NCBI GenBank assembly: GCA_947683625.1
Contig: CANTUR010000793.1
Coordinates: forward strand, 3,782,001-3,846,000
Source of the DNA: Mallotus nudiflorus
Taxonomy: Eukaryota; Streptophyta; Magnoliopsida; Malpighiales; Euphorbiaceae
Length of the DNA: 64,000 nt
Direction: 5' to 3'
The translations under genes were made by a program, and so were the position numbers. Shown in pieces: positions 25,231-37,130 of this stretch. Under the pieces are notes generated by a model. It was not told the DNA's origin and did no database searches. It saw only the letters and a program-made list of their open reading frames with translations. The first letter of the stretch is position 1, and every line of letters starts with the position of its first letter.

Positions 25231-26692
25231 CTTTACATAAACTACCTAAGAGAATAAAAGTTAGTAGTTAAATATGCGTGTGTGTGTGTGTACTCATATA
25301 AGTGTATGAGTATTATATAAGATTTTTATGTGTTGAGTTAAGTTAACATTGATCGACCTATTGATAATAATCTTTAGGACAACGCATGGGTTTATAATGC
25401 CTTTAAGGGCAAATTTATATGGTTGATAATGTATGCATATAAAATAAATAAGAATTATTGAGTTATTAAATATAGTTAGTGTGAACTATACCATATGTTT
25501 GTTTATATATTGTGATAAATGTATAAGCTGAGTAAGTGATATGTTATACTATCTAAATGATGGGGGTAAACAAATATTGATAAATATTAACATGAGAGAA
25601 ATATTGAGCCTTAAAGCTTAATAAGAATTCTATGTAAATGTGACAAGAATATTAATAAGAAAGAAATCATGACCTCGATATGAATAGTACTCTAGTGAGT
25701 AAGTTAACTGATGATAATTACTTAAGAATTTAGAAGTAAATTAAGTGTATATGGTATAAAACTATAAATATCTAATCAAATCCTTTATTTTTTACTCGGG
25801 CATCCCTTTTTTTAATTTGAAATTCTTACATGTATTTGTCTGTCAATTGTTGTAAATATGAATTCTCATTAACATGCTATCTACTCTTTTTGTAATCTTA
25901 TTACACTCACTGAGAAATTTCCTTGTGAAATTAGACACACTCGCATTTTTCTTATTTCCTTAGTATAGTATGATGTAGTGCACAATACTATTCAAGATAT
26001 GATAATTAATTGCACCATTATGGCTTATAAGATGACTATAGCTAAGATCTTAGTTAGATATACTATTAGCCACGATACTGACATAGAGCTTGTCTTTAAG
26101 ATAACTATAAAGCCAATAGATTAGGAGCCGCACATTTTTATTATTAGGGAGGAGATAGAGGATAGTATGCACACTAAAATTAGGGTCATATATGAGATAG
26201 ACTCTGACGTTTAGGTTACCTTGACTCAGTTGTGAGGCACTCTTTGTGACTATACCTTTTGCTCTTTTTGCTGATGCCAACTTATACCCCTTAGACCTCA
26301 ATGTATCTTTTGTTATGCAGATGTCAAGGGCAGTAGAGATACATCCCTGTCATTACTGCAATATGTGAGAGGGATTCTAATGCTATATGTGATTTATTTT
26401 TTGCATCTTAATTACAATCTCATGCTCACCTTTTTATATGTATTATATATTAAGTACAAGGTGATGTAAATATTTAAATTTGAACTCTCTATAAATGCTT
26501 ACAGTTTACTTATGGTTCCTTAGATACTCTACTATTATTCCTTCTGTTGCTTGTATTATTGAGCTATACTCTGACCTAAGTAAAATATTAATGGAGTTTG
26601 CATGTGAAGCTGAGTTTTAGCATAATGCTCCTCTCTGTGGTGCCACATCAAATGGTGTGGTTCATTAGGATGCTTTGGGAAGGGGTGTTACA
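25231..26692. other. Decayed LTR-like sequence, copy B
   Basis: This is the counterpart of 1-1526, again ending in TGTTACA (26686-26692). It shares the same landmark motifs, such as CACTGAGAAATTTCC near 25908. It directly follows the upstream edge of the Athila/Tat-like gag relic, so part of it may be that element's leader or LTR. No gene is supported. Confidence 0.35.
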
Positions 26693-26889
26693 ATTTACCC
26701 TCTGTAGTTTGCTATATTATACTACTTGATCCATGATATTTAAAATTTATATTATCTCCCGCTTCTATTTTGCAAAATTATACTATTTATTCCTTGTCAA
26801 AATTTTCATCATAATTACTATTAATTAACATGATAATTATCAAGTAAATACTATTTGTCTCCTCTATTTGAATATATTATATTATTTCC
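26693..26889 (+). repeat. Left arm of long inverted repeat flanking LINE B
   Basis: This is the counterpart of 1527-1725. Its inverted partner is at 37665-37865. Confidence 0.45.
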
Positions 26890-28689
26890 CATTTTTTTTA
26901 TGAAAATGGAAGAGAGACAAAGCATCAAATAATGAGCTAAGGCATCCGAACTAAGCTAGCACCCCAAATCTATATACTTCAAGTGCTAACCTCCCTCCTC
27001 AAAATATTATTAAAAAATGATGAAAGTTAATACAAGTAAATAAAGAACAAGGTCCAAAGGACCTAAGGAGCATAGATCTAAGCAAAATGGTAAAAAAAAC
27101 AACCCATGACATTGTTTAACATAAGAGAATGGCATTCACCTAGGTAAGTAGGCCACTATGTCAATTAAGGTAACAAAAGACTAATGGTAGCAAGATGATC
27201 AACTACCTGATTACCCTCATGATAAATGTGAGAAACATGGATTTGCATGGAGCGAAGCAGCGATAGGCAGACTTCGCGTTTGAGATATATAGACTACAAC
27301 ACAATAGGAGAGTGAGATTTTAATACATTAACAATGAGCAAGGAGTCACTCTCTATCTAAATTGAAGATGATGAAGGCAAAAGAGAAATTCTCTTAACAA
27401 TAAACACAACTAAAAGTAATTCAGCTTCGAACGCAAAATGAACACCCAAAGGAATAACAAAATAAGATAAAGAATGGCCATAGCATTCTCAAATGATACC
27501 ACCAGGTATAGATATACCTAGATTGTTGTGTGCTACTCCATTAGAGTTAATCTTCAACCATCCTTGAGGCAAGGGAGTACAACAAACTAGAAAAATGATG
27601 AGAGCAGGCTCGAGAATTGTAGTAGTGTAAAAATAATAAAGGATAATCAAATCAGAAGGAGTAGATGATATATGGCCAGCACAAAAAACTTCAGCATCCT
27701 TAATTGCTCTGCAGATGTATCTAATAGCTATAGAAATATAGAGAAACTCCACATGAAAGGTAATATGATTATGAGAATGCCAAAGAAACCAAAATGTTGT
27801 AACAATCCCTACTCGCCACAGGACTTATAACTAAAATACAAAAAGGGTCTTCTAGGCTGAATTAAAAAGATGAATGAATCCTTAAGAAATATTGAGTTGG
27901 ACATTAATAAAACATCATAAGGATTACCAAATTGCAACAATATAAGAATAATGCAAAAAAAAATATGATATAGAGTTTCCTCATTATTACCATAGAACTA
28001 ACATCTAGAGACCAAGTGGATCCCTCTATTATGTAAAATATGGTCAGTAAGGAGATTTTTATAAAGAGCTATCCATAAGGTAAAAGCATGGGAAGGAGGC
28101 AAATGGCATCACCACAGCTCTTTATCGTAGGCAACTTTAAAGGAATGAGAATGATACATGTCATAAGCTGCTGAAAAGGAAAGAAAACCATCTGAAACTT
28201 TAAACAAAGCAATCCTCTATAGAAGAAGAATGAGAGATGCGTAAAATGTCACTACAAACATGAGGGAAAACATCTCAAAATTTTTTTGAAAGATTCCAAA
28301 TACCATGGACAAAGATATTACAAACTTTAGATTGAAGATGAGCATGCAACCATAATGGAATATCCACTATAACATAACGTAACCAATTGTCATTCCAAAA
28401 GTGAAGATTAGAAAAAGAACCAATATTCCACTAACAATGATGATGAAGATTAAAATAACAATTTCTGATAGAGCACCAAATAGAAGAGAAAATATGAGAA
28501 GGTCGAGCTATTTTAGTAACCATCAAGAACCAAGAATGAAGGAATGAGTAAATAAACCCATGATTAGAGTGACCATTCTATGAAAGCTTACACAGTATAA
28601 CAAAGTTTAAGCAATGAAGCCATTTGAGACTGAGCCCACCTTCTTCCTTGGGGCGACAACAATCATCCTATTTAACTAAAACAAGTTTT

Positions 28690-29895
28690 TTTAACACTAG
28701 TAGAACCCATCCAAACAAAATTTCTTATTATATTCTCCATAAAAGTGAAGAAGAGTCGTGGGCCATTTATAAATCATAAAAGAATGAATAAATGAACCAT
28801 AAATTACCAAATTAATAAGGGCAACACCACCAACCATAAAAAGATATTTACCTTTCCAATCATCAAATTTTAAAAGAACTTTATTTGCAATAGGTTAAAG
28901 CCATATTTTCCTAGGGGTCCCTTTAAAAAGAGGGACACCTAGATATTTAAAGGGGAGTTGCCCACGCTTTATACATGATAAGGAGGAAGTATGGCAATAT
29001 GAGAAAGGGAAATATGTTTGCCGAAAAAATCTCATATTTATTCTAATTAACTTGTTGACCTAAAATTGCACCATAAGCTTCAAATAGAGAAGATAAAGTA
29101 TGAATATTAGATTTAGTAGCTCGACAAAAGAGGAGAATGTCATCAGCAAAGAGCAAATGAGAAGGGCATTGCACTCTACTACCATCATACATAGAGGTAA
29201 GAGAATTATTATTCACCATTTATGAGATCTTTCTATTTAGATAATCCTCTCTAAGATAAAAAAAAAAGAGGAGATAAAGGATCACCTTGTCTCACTCCCT
29301 TTGAATAAGAAAAGTAGCCTATCAGTTTACCATTCAATGAAATAGAAATCCTTGCTAAATGAAGAATTGCTGAAATCCAAGAGCAAAAGTTATTAGAAAA
29401 TCCAAAGCAATGCAAAACTTTTAGAAGGAAAGGCCATTCCATAAAATCAAAAGCTTTCATAATATCAATCTGTAAAGCCATATTTCCACTAAAGCATTTG
29501 GTATCCAAAAGATTGATATTTTTAGAAGCTGCAACAATACAAGTCTCAATATGATGATCTTTAATAAATCCAAATTGACAATGAGCAATAATGCTTATGG
29601 CAATTAAAAATAAATGATCAACAAGAATCTCAGTAATTATCTTATAAATAAAATTACTAAGAACAATAGGGTGAAAGTTCTCCATAGAGAAAATATCTTT
29701 AGACTTAAGAATAAGAACCATAATATTGGCATTCATACTGCCAATAATCTTCCTTTGAGTGAAAAAAATTTTGTACCATAGCACACACATCTCTACCCAC
29801 CACATGCCAACAATGTTTATAGAAATTACCATTAAACTCATTTGGACTTGGGGCACTATCAAGATCCATATGAAAGATAACCTAGTGAATATCAT
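28690..29895 (-). pseudogene. LINE B reverse transcriptase, largest open fragment
   Basis: The 214-residue frame at 29251-29895 carries IIGSMNANIMVLILKSKDIF, NFHPIVLSNFIYKIITEIL, GNMALQIDIMKAFDFMEWPF, WISAILHLARISISLNG and GVRQGDPLSPLFF, in the canonical order. Downstream the frame shifts. The catalytic LLFADDILLF motif is then intact at about 29133-29160 (FADD codons 29139-29150), followed by PFKYLGVPLFKGT and MVGGVALINLVIYGSFIHSF. Compared with LINE A, this copy keeps the FADD box and GVRQGDPLSP. The frameshift and later stops still make it a pseudogene. Confidence 0.85.
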
Positions 29896-31709
29896 TAAAA
29901 GAAGGAACTTAATAAAGCATGAAGTTATCTTCCTCAGTAACCAACTGCAGAATCATTATACTCCCATTCAAAAGGTCAGCAAAACCATGATGAGAAGTGA
30001 ATAGAGTTTGACAATATATTGTTCAATAACCAAATCATTAGTAATAAAAACATTGTCGATTAGCAACCCATAAATACCCATTTGGCTGATGACAAAGTAA
30101 GTAATTATAAAAAAATTTAGTATTTTGATCCCCATCAACCAACCATCAAATCTTACTCTTTTCCTTTAAAAGCAATTCATGGTTTTTCAAATGAGAAGAA
30201 AGAGTTTGATGAGCCAGCATTTCTCGAGAATGAAGGTTATCTGAAAACCCAAAAGCCTCAATCTCATGTTGCACCAAAATTAATTCCTACTTAGCACTCA
30301 AAATTTTCAACTCAACATTACCAAAAGCATCATTGTTCTAAGAATAAAGAAAACCATGAAGAAATTTCAATTTTCTTTGGAGGATAAACATAGGATGGCC
30401 TATAACAATAAGAGAGTCCCAAAAAGCAAACACGATTGGAGAAAAATTATCATACATTAACCACATGGAAAGAAATAAAAAAGGAAGATGATGTAAAGAT
30501 ACAACCTGATTGCAACATAAAAGGAGAGGATTGTGGTTTGATTGATATCTCGCAAAAGCATGACACTTTATATAACGCCAATTATTAAGAGAAGTGGAAT
30601 TGCAAAAAGCCTGAATAAGTCAAATATTAACACGATTCAATCCTTTTCTATTTTTGGTCCAAGTAAATTTGGGACCTTTTGTATTTAAATAGGTCAACCC
30701 GCAATTATTCATAGTAGCAATGAACTCATAATAAGAGCGATGAGAAAGGGCAACCGGACTTTTCATGTGCCCCAAAACAAGCATTAAAGTATATAATAAC
30801 AAACCAATTATCAAGTTTTAAAAAAGAAAGATGATGCAAATTATACCATAAAAGGTGACGACTAGTAGATAAAACATTAGCATAAATACAACATTAGCAT
30901 AAATACAAGAAAAAGTTACCGATAAAGAGGAAAAATTAAATTGCATTGTAACATGTTGATATGAACTAGCAAGAAGGGATATCTAACTTGACCCAAAATT
31001 ATTAAAAGCCAAAAACCATAAAGATGGAGTAACAAGATTGTTCTAAGCAACTAAAGACATATTTAGGCTACACTAAAGAGAAGAATTAATAGTAGCAAAA
31101 TCTACTTTGGGTTCAGAAAGGCATATAAAATTCAGAGTATGAGACTTGAAAATATTCAAGAGAGAATATTGGGTTGCCTTATTCCCCAATCCCCTGCAGT
31201 TCCAAAATAAAAGCTTCATTGGAAGGATTTAGAGGTAGCCCGAGTGACAAGTCGTAGTCTAGTCAAAGTGACCCAAGAGGATGGCTTCTTTGATTTCTTT
31301 TTGTGAGATACTTATTGCAAGGTTCATCATCCTTATCAACCTAAGGTTTTTTAACAATAAGTTCATGTTCCTCAAGTGCCTGCAGTCCAACAATAAAGTT
31401 AGGAGATGTTGTGGCATGAGGTGAAGAGACTGAACCCTCCATCTCTAGATATGGAAAAGAAATTACAACATTTTGACAAGTGGAAGGAGGATGCTAAAAA
31501 ACTTATGGTGTGGCTATAACATAATCTGTAGGAATGTTAACCTTAACATTTTAAGTTGTGTCCGTTACATGATTTACAGAAATGTTAACCTCAACATGAA
31601 TTACTGGTAGATTGTCATCAAGTTGCTTTTCTGCCAAAGCTATATCCTACTGAATACGTTAGGAAGATTTTTCCAATAGAATATAAGCATTAGCCATATC
31701 CTTTCTTCT

Positions 31710-32033
31710 TTAAATTTTGCAAACTCGAGAATGACCTCGTGAAGCTAGATGAGGCACAATGAAATTATTATCATTATTGATTTGGTCATTTAATGGTTTA
31801 GGATTATTCAATCTACATGATGGACTCTCATGTCTAATAGAGTGGCAAGTGATGTAGAACATAAGAAGAATTTCATAGGTGGCTTCAACATTATGAAGAG
31901 AGCCTTTACAATCAAGAATGACACTATATTTTAAAGAATGCGATAAATCGACATTGATAAGAACACGGGCGAAGTGGCCTAATTCACATTGTATAGTTGC
32001 TCTATCAATCTTCAAAGGAATGCTAATGTTTTT
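31710..32033 (-). pseudogene. LINE B DUF4283 / zinc-knuckle fragment
   Basis: The frame reads IPLKIDRATIQCELGHFARV, INVDLSHSLKYSVILDCKG, NVEATYEILLMFYITCHSIR and HESPSCR. This is the conserved middle of the plant L1 first ORF, ending in a CCHC knuckle whose first cysteine has become tyrosine. The frame is cut at its N-terminal side by the Gypsy LTR that begins at 32034. Confidence 0.75.
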
Positions 32034-32574
32034 TGTCATGACCCGAACCTAGGGGGCATATGACTGACATTAGGGAATGGGAAAACTTAAAGCTATCAAA
32101 ACCTGTAGTAAGCCTTAAAAGAAAAATGTGAAACATTTCACCTTTAAAACTTTACAATGCAATAATTAAATCATGATGTAAATTATCAAACTAAATTTTC
32201 TCAATTTAAATAAACCATACCATCATCATGCATAATATAGTAATAATCATTTATACAAAATAATATTTTAGTGCATAAATCTCAAATACATAATATCCAA
32301 ATTAAAGTATGTAGTTATACAATTTCTCTACTGCAGTACACAGATACTATTACAAACACAAACTATGTAGACCTACATAAAATAGCCAGTGAGGAAGCTA
32401 CTCGGTGTAGGGAAGTAGGCCTAACAGAAGACTCCCAAACTCCTGAAAAAAATAAGTTGAGGGGAGTCAGACCTCACTGAGTAAGCTAATAAAAGAAATG
32501 AATGCAGTTTGAAAATCTTCTTTAAAATCGGTTTTTATGAAAATATAATATATTTATAATTTTTATTCAAATCC

Positions 32575-32613
<39 letters not shown>

Positions 32614-34754
32614 AAACCCATTTTTCTAAAGGAGGAATAAATTTTTAAATGATTTTAAAACATTATTCTAACAGCTATTCAGCTCATTTATATCAAAAAC
32701 TGCCGGATCCCAAGAGCAAAGCATCACTAGGATGCACAACCACAGTCACGTCACTTAATCCAATATCATTGGCAGTGTCCGAGAGCAAAGCATCACCAGA
32801 CCTTTGGCTCTAATGATTTAAAATATATAATCCAACTTTACTGGTGGTGTCCGAGAGCAAAGCATTACCAAACCTTCAGCCCCAATAATATAATCAATGT
32901 AACCCAATATTTTATCAATGCGAACGCGGTCCTGATGAAACCCATCAAGTAGCCTGTTTTACTGTAGTTTATTCAAAATAAATGAAGATAAATAAAATAA
33001 GGAAAATTATAATAAATAAAAAAATAAACCAACTATAAATTAAGTCATGCAATACTATTTCAAGAATATTGACTTGAATCTTATAAAATTAAATTCATCA
33101 GAAATTTATGTATTAAATTAAAAAACCCAACATACAAATCGAATATTAACTTACAAAATGGATGCGTTCCTTTGCTACATCGTGTCCGACCTCGACTGCT
33201 TGACGCAACCAGAAAGGGGCTAAAAGACAGAAAATAAAATGACTATAAAAAATAATAGAAACCCTAACTTCTAGAATTTCTAAGGAAAACTCAACTCAAA
33301 CCTAGAATTCAAAACTTAGGATTGACTCGATCTCATGTTTTATGAGAAATCTACTGAAAATTCAGTAGAGTCTCCTTAGTAAAACTGACATCCTTCTACA
33401 AAAGTAAAGTCAATCCTATAAGCAAACACACTTCTAAACTTCATAATAGTTCAACACCTCTGGTTGGAACCCCAAACTACACAATTCTCAAATGAGGTTC
33501 ACAATATGTAATAAAAATAATATTAAATAATAATATTTTAAAATCACTAAAAATTCATAAAATCAATAATAAATCACAATATAATTTATTTAAACATCAA
33601 AACACTAAATATAAAAAATTTTCACAATAATTAATAAAATCACAAATAATTTATATAATTTTAAATAAAAATCCAAATATTCAATATAAATAGTCAAATT
33701 CACATTTAAATATTCAATTAGTTTAAATATATTATAAAATTAGTTAAAAACCCATTTAATTACAAAAATAGTAAATAATTTATTATTTGAATATAATTTT
33801 CAAAAATTAGTATTAATTAGCTAAAAATAGTAAATAATTTATAAAAATTAATTAAATACCTTATAAAATTCTATAATCATTTAAAACATATTATTTAACT
33901 ATATTTTCAACAAAATTACACAATTAACCTTGATAACCAAAAATCACATAATACTAATAATTCCTCAAAAATTATATAAAATTATTAAAAATTATTTTAT
34001 AAATTCTAAAATTACTAACTCATCTTAATAACACTAACTAGCTGAAATTTTCACCCAAAATAATTAATTTTCATAATTAACAAAAAATCAATTTATATTA
34101 TTAAAAAATTCAAAAATACCCACAAATCAAATTAATTTAAAAAATAAAAAAATAATAATTTTGAGAAGCTTGAGCTATTCTAAACAACATTACTAAAGAG
34201 AAAATCCATGGATCAAAGCCAAAAATTAAATAAAAAAATATAAAACCCTAATTGGACATAAAAAAATAGTTGATAATACTCAAAACTAATGGAGATTGAG
34301 CTTCAAAGGAGGTTATAAATGGATTCACCATAGCTCAAGGAGTCTGGCAAGCCTAGGAAACTGAGCTGAGTCCACCAGAGGTGACGCCGGTGAGGGAAGC
34401 TTCACTCGCGGCTGTTGCTACAACTCGTGAGCTCCGGCGGCTTCGGGCAAGGATAGTAGCAACGATCGACATCCAGAGGAAGGGGAAAGATGCTAGTGGT
34501 GAGTGGTGGTCGTCCAGTGGCGAAATGAGGTGGTGCTAGTGTTCCAACACAAGAACAAGAAGAAAAAGAAAAAACCGGGAAGAGAAAAAGAAAGAAGGAA
34601 GAAAGAATGGGGGGTTAACCAGGTTTAATGCTTTTTAACCATTTTTTTCATTATTTTATTATATATATATATACATATACACACACACACACCTACCTAA
34701 CACATAACAATAATAAAATAACCCTAGTTAGAAATAATTATATATAATAATAGA

Positions 34755-34848
<94 letters not shown>

Positions 34849-35127
34849 CTATTTAAAAATAATGACAATTAAAATAAAATAATGTACATAAATGCTAATA
34901 ATAATGAAGTAACAACTATAATAGTAACAATAATATTATTAACAACTTTAATATTTTTTAATATGATAGCTCCCAAACAAATTACTTTATGTAAATAAAA
35001 CTTTTTAAAATAAGATAATTTGAAAAATATACACAATTAATTATAATATATAAATGAAATTAAAATTTTTTATTAACATTGTATATCCCAAAATATATTT
35101 AAATTATTTAAAATATCAATCATTACA
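32034..35127 (-). repeat. 3' LTR of the Tekay/Del-type element (3.1 kb)
   Basis: On the plus strand the repeat starts TGTCATGACCCGAACC and ends TCATTACA. On the element strand this is TGTAATGA to TCATGACA, nicely inverted. A purine tract (AAGAAGGGAAGA on the element strand) adjoins the LTR start at 35128-35142. LTRs of 3 kb are normal for Tekay/Del. Inside are three units sharing CCGAGAGCAAAGCAT-like motifs at about 32705-32885, a GC-richer block at 34370-34560, a TA run (32579-32612), an AC run (34680-34692) and an ATA run of about 90 bp (34756-34847). Confidence 0.8.
34756..34847. repeat. (ATA)n microsatellite in the Gypsy LTR
   Basis: This is about 30 uninterrupted trinucleotide units in the 3.1-kb LTR. 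Confidence 0.97.
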
Positions 35128-35159
35128 ATCTTCCCTTCTTATAAGAATTCATTCTTGAA

Positions 35160-36600
35160 TTCAAAGAAAAGTAAGGAAAAATAAGGTTTATTGATTAAAA
35201 AGATAGGGATAAGTGGCTTGCATCTTGGATTCTATCTCCCATGTACAGTCTTCTGTTGTGTGGTTACTTTACATAACTTTTACCATTGAAAGTCCCTTGG
35301 AGTGAAGCTGACGAACTTGGCGATCCACAATTGCCATTGGATACTCCTCCTAAGATAGATCTTCGTTGAGCTCCACTGCTTGAGGCTAAAGTACATGAGA
35401 AGGATCAATAATATATTTTCTCATCATAGACATATGGAACATTAGGTGGATTCGAGATAATTCAGGTGGTAACACTAGTCTATAGGCCATTTCTCCAACT
35501 CATGACCATATCTTGAAAGGTCCAATGTATCTCGAAGCCAATTTACCCTTCTTACTAAACCTCATGACTCCTTTCATTAGAGATACCTTCAGAAATACCA
35601 TATCTCCAAATAGAAAGGAAACATCTTTCCTTCTATATCAATGTAACTCTTTTGCTTATTGAAAGCTATCCTTAACCTTTGTTGAATGATAGGGACTTTC
35701 TCAGAAGTAATATTTACCAACTCTGGACCTGTCATTTATCTTTCACTAGTTTCCTAACACAAAGGTGATCTACACAACGCTTTATATGGAGCCATTTCAA
35801 TACTTGTATGATAACTATTGTTATACACAAATTCAATCAATGGCAAGTGGTTATTCCATTGACCTCCAAAATCCATCACACACATTCTGAGTATATCCTC
35901 TAAAGTCTGAATGGTCCTTTTTGACGGACCATCACTTTGAGGATGGAATGTTGTATTGAAGTTTAACCTTGTACCCAAGGCTTTATGTAACTCTTGCCAA
36001 AAAATTGATGTAAAAGTGGCTCCTCTATCAGATATTATGCTCACTGGAACTCCATGAAGACAAACAATTATGCTAACATACAGCCTTGCCACTTGTCAGT
36101 GGAGTATGTCTTCTTTATTAGTAAAAAGTGAGCTGACTTGGTTAACTTGTCAACTATCAACCAAATTGCATCAAATCCACCTATCATCCGAGGCAAACCA
36201 GTCATAAAATCCATGGCAATCATATCCCACTTCCACTCTGGGACAGACATGGGCTATAACAATCCTGAGAGCCTCTGATGCTCTAACTTCACTTGCTAAC
36301 ATATGAGACACTTAGATACAAATTCTGCAACATCTTTCTTCATTCCATTCCACCAGTATGTATCCTTTAAATTATGATACATCTTAGTGAAACCTGGATG
36401 AATACTATAAGTAGAAAAATGTGCCTCTTCCAATATCTCTTTCTTCAGATCATCAACGTCTAGCACACATAACCAGGTACCCGTCTAGCACATATAACCA
36501 AGTACCCAAGCGTAGAACACCTTCACTATCAATCACAAACTCTCTAGATTGGCCCTGTTGCACCTCAAACATGATTCTCTGTAGTTATGGGTCCCTTCTT
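35160..36600 (-). pseudogene. Gypsy integrase and chromodomain-like tail, catalytically dead
   Basis: From right to left come the zinc-binding region with HFSTYSIHPGFTKMYH and YWWNGMKKDVAEFVSKCLIC, and the core with WDMIAMDFMTGLPR, SIISDRGATFTSIFWQEL and FHPQSDGPSKRTIQTLEDIL. After it lies PLIEFVYNNSYHTSIEMAPY and a C-terminal region. The latter includes a KLASRYIGPFKI block and, near 35200-35330, VDRQVRQLHSKGLSMVKV followed by SNHTTEDCTWEIES, which resembles a chromovirus chromodomain. The two catalytic aspartates are visible, but the catalytic glutamate in the usual Q-S-E-R-T motif is lysine here. A frameshift near 36092 splits the core. Confidence 0.85.
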
Positions 36601-36639
36601 TGAGCTGCTTTAACTCTATTCAAGTACATTGATTGTACT

Positions 36640-37125
36640 CTGAAATAAGCTAAAAGACATTTCTTAGTCACTTTCCACTGCAAAACCTTGATCAATTAGC
36701 TCATACAACTCCTGAATAATTAGCCTCCTTTTAGTACTGATATAGGTAAGACTACCTGCTGATTTTCTGCTTAACGCATCTGCTACTATGTTCGCCTTGC
36801 CTAGATGGTAAAGAATCGAACAATCGTAGTCCTTTAGAAGTTCCATCCATCTTCTCTACTTTAGGTTTAAATCCCTCTGCTCAAAGATATACTTCAAGCT
36901 CTTGTAATCGATGTATATTTCACAACTGACACTGTATAGGTAATGCCTCTAAATCTTCAGTGCAAATACAATTGCTGCCATCTCCAGATTATGAGTAAAA
37001 TAATTTTACTCGTGCTTCTTCAACTGTCTAGAAGCATAAACAAGCACTCTGCCATTCTGCATTAGCACACAGCCTAATCATACTCGAGAAGCATCACAAT
37101 ACATCGTGTATCCATCTCCATCAGA
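36640..37125 (-). pseudogene. Gypsy RNase H domain fragment
   Basis: Reading right to left, DGDGYTMYCDASRV is followed by LGCVLMQNGRVLVYASRQLK, NYFTHNLEMAAIVFALKI, EIYIDYKSLKYIFEQRDLN and MELLKDYDCSILYHLGKANI, then ADALSRKS. This is the RNase H domain that follows reverse transcriptase in Gypsy pol. At least three in-frame stops are present. The truncation of the whole element falls immediately upstream of this domain. Confidence 0.85.
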
Positions 37126-37130
37126 AATTT

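Larger units (their letters stand above)
26890..32033 (-). mobile_element. L1-type LINE with RNase H domain, copy B, 5' end replaced
   Basis: It has the same structure as LINE A: RNase H near 27150-27560, zf-RVT near 27900-28090, reverse transcriptase 28700-29895, endonuclease 30600-31050 and a DUF4283/CCHC fragment 31710-32033. An A-rich 3' end lies at about 26889-26900. Relative to LINE A it has lost the most 5' 600 bases. At 32033 the LTR of a Gypsy element begins. By eye most of the alignment is around 85-92% identical to LINE A, but about 28380-28820 is close to 97%. Confidence 0.85.
32034..37130 (-). mobile_element. Truncated Tekay/Del-type Gypsy retrotransposon
   Basis: This is the 3' half of a minus-strand chromovirus. 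From right to left it has an RNase H domain (36664-37125), an integrase with its zinc-binding region (35750-36600), a C-terminal chromodomain-like tail (about 35160-35400), a polypurine tract (35128-35142) and one long LTR (32034-35127). The gag, protease, reverse transcriptase and the other LTR are missing. The right edge joins AT-rich host DNA at about 37128-37138, which in copy A lies at about 7671. The element's arrival is therefore linked with loss of roughly 750 bp of the surrounding segment. Confidence 0.85.

Noticed and set aside
29759..30004. Plus-strand frame of 81 codons (and its copy A counterpart at 4605-4796)
   Set aside because: It lies opposite the LINE reverse transcriptase and is an antisense shadow.
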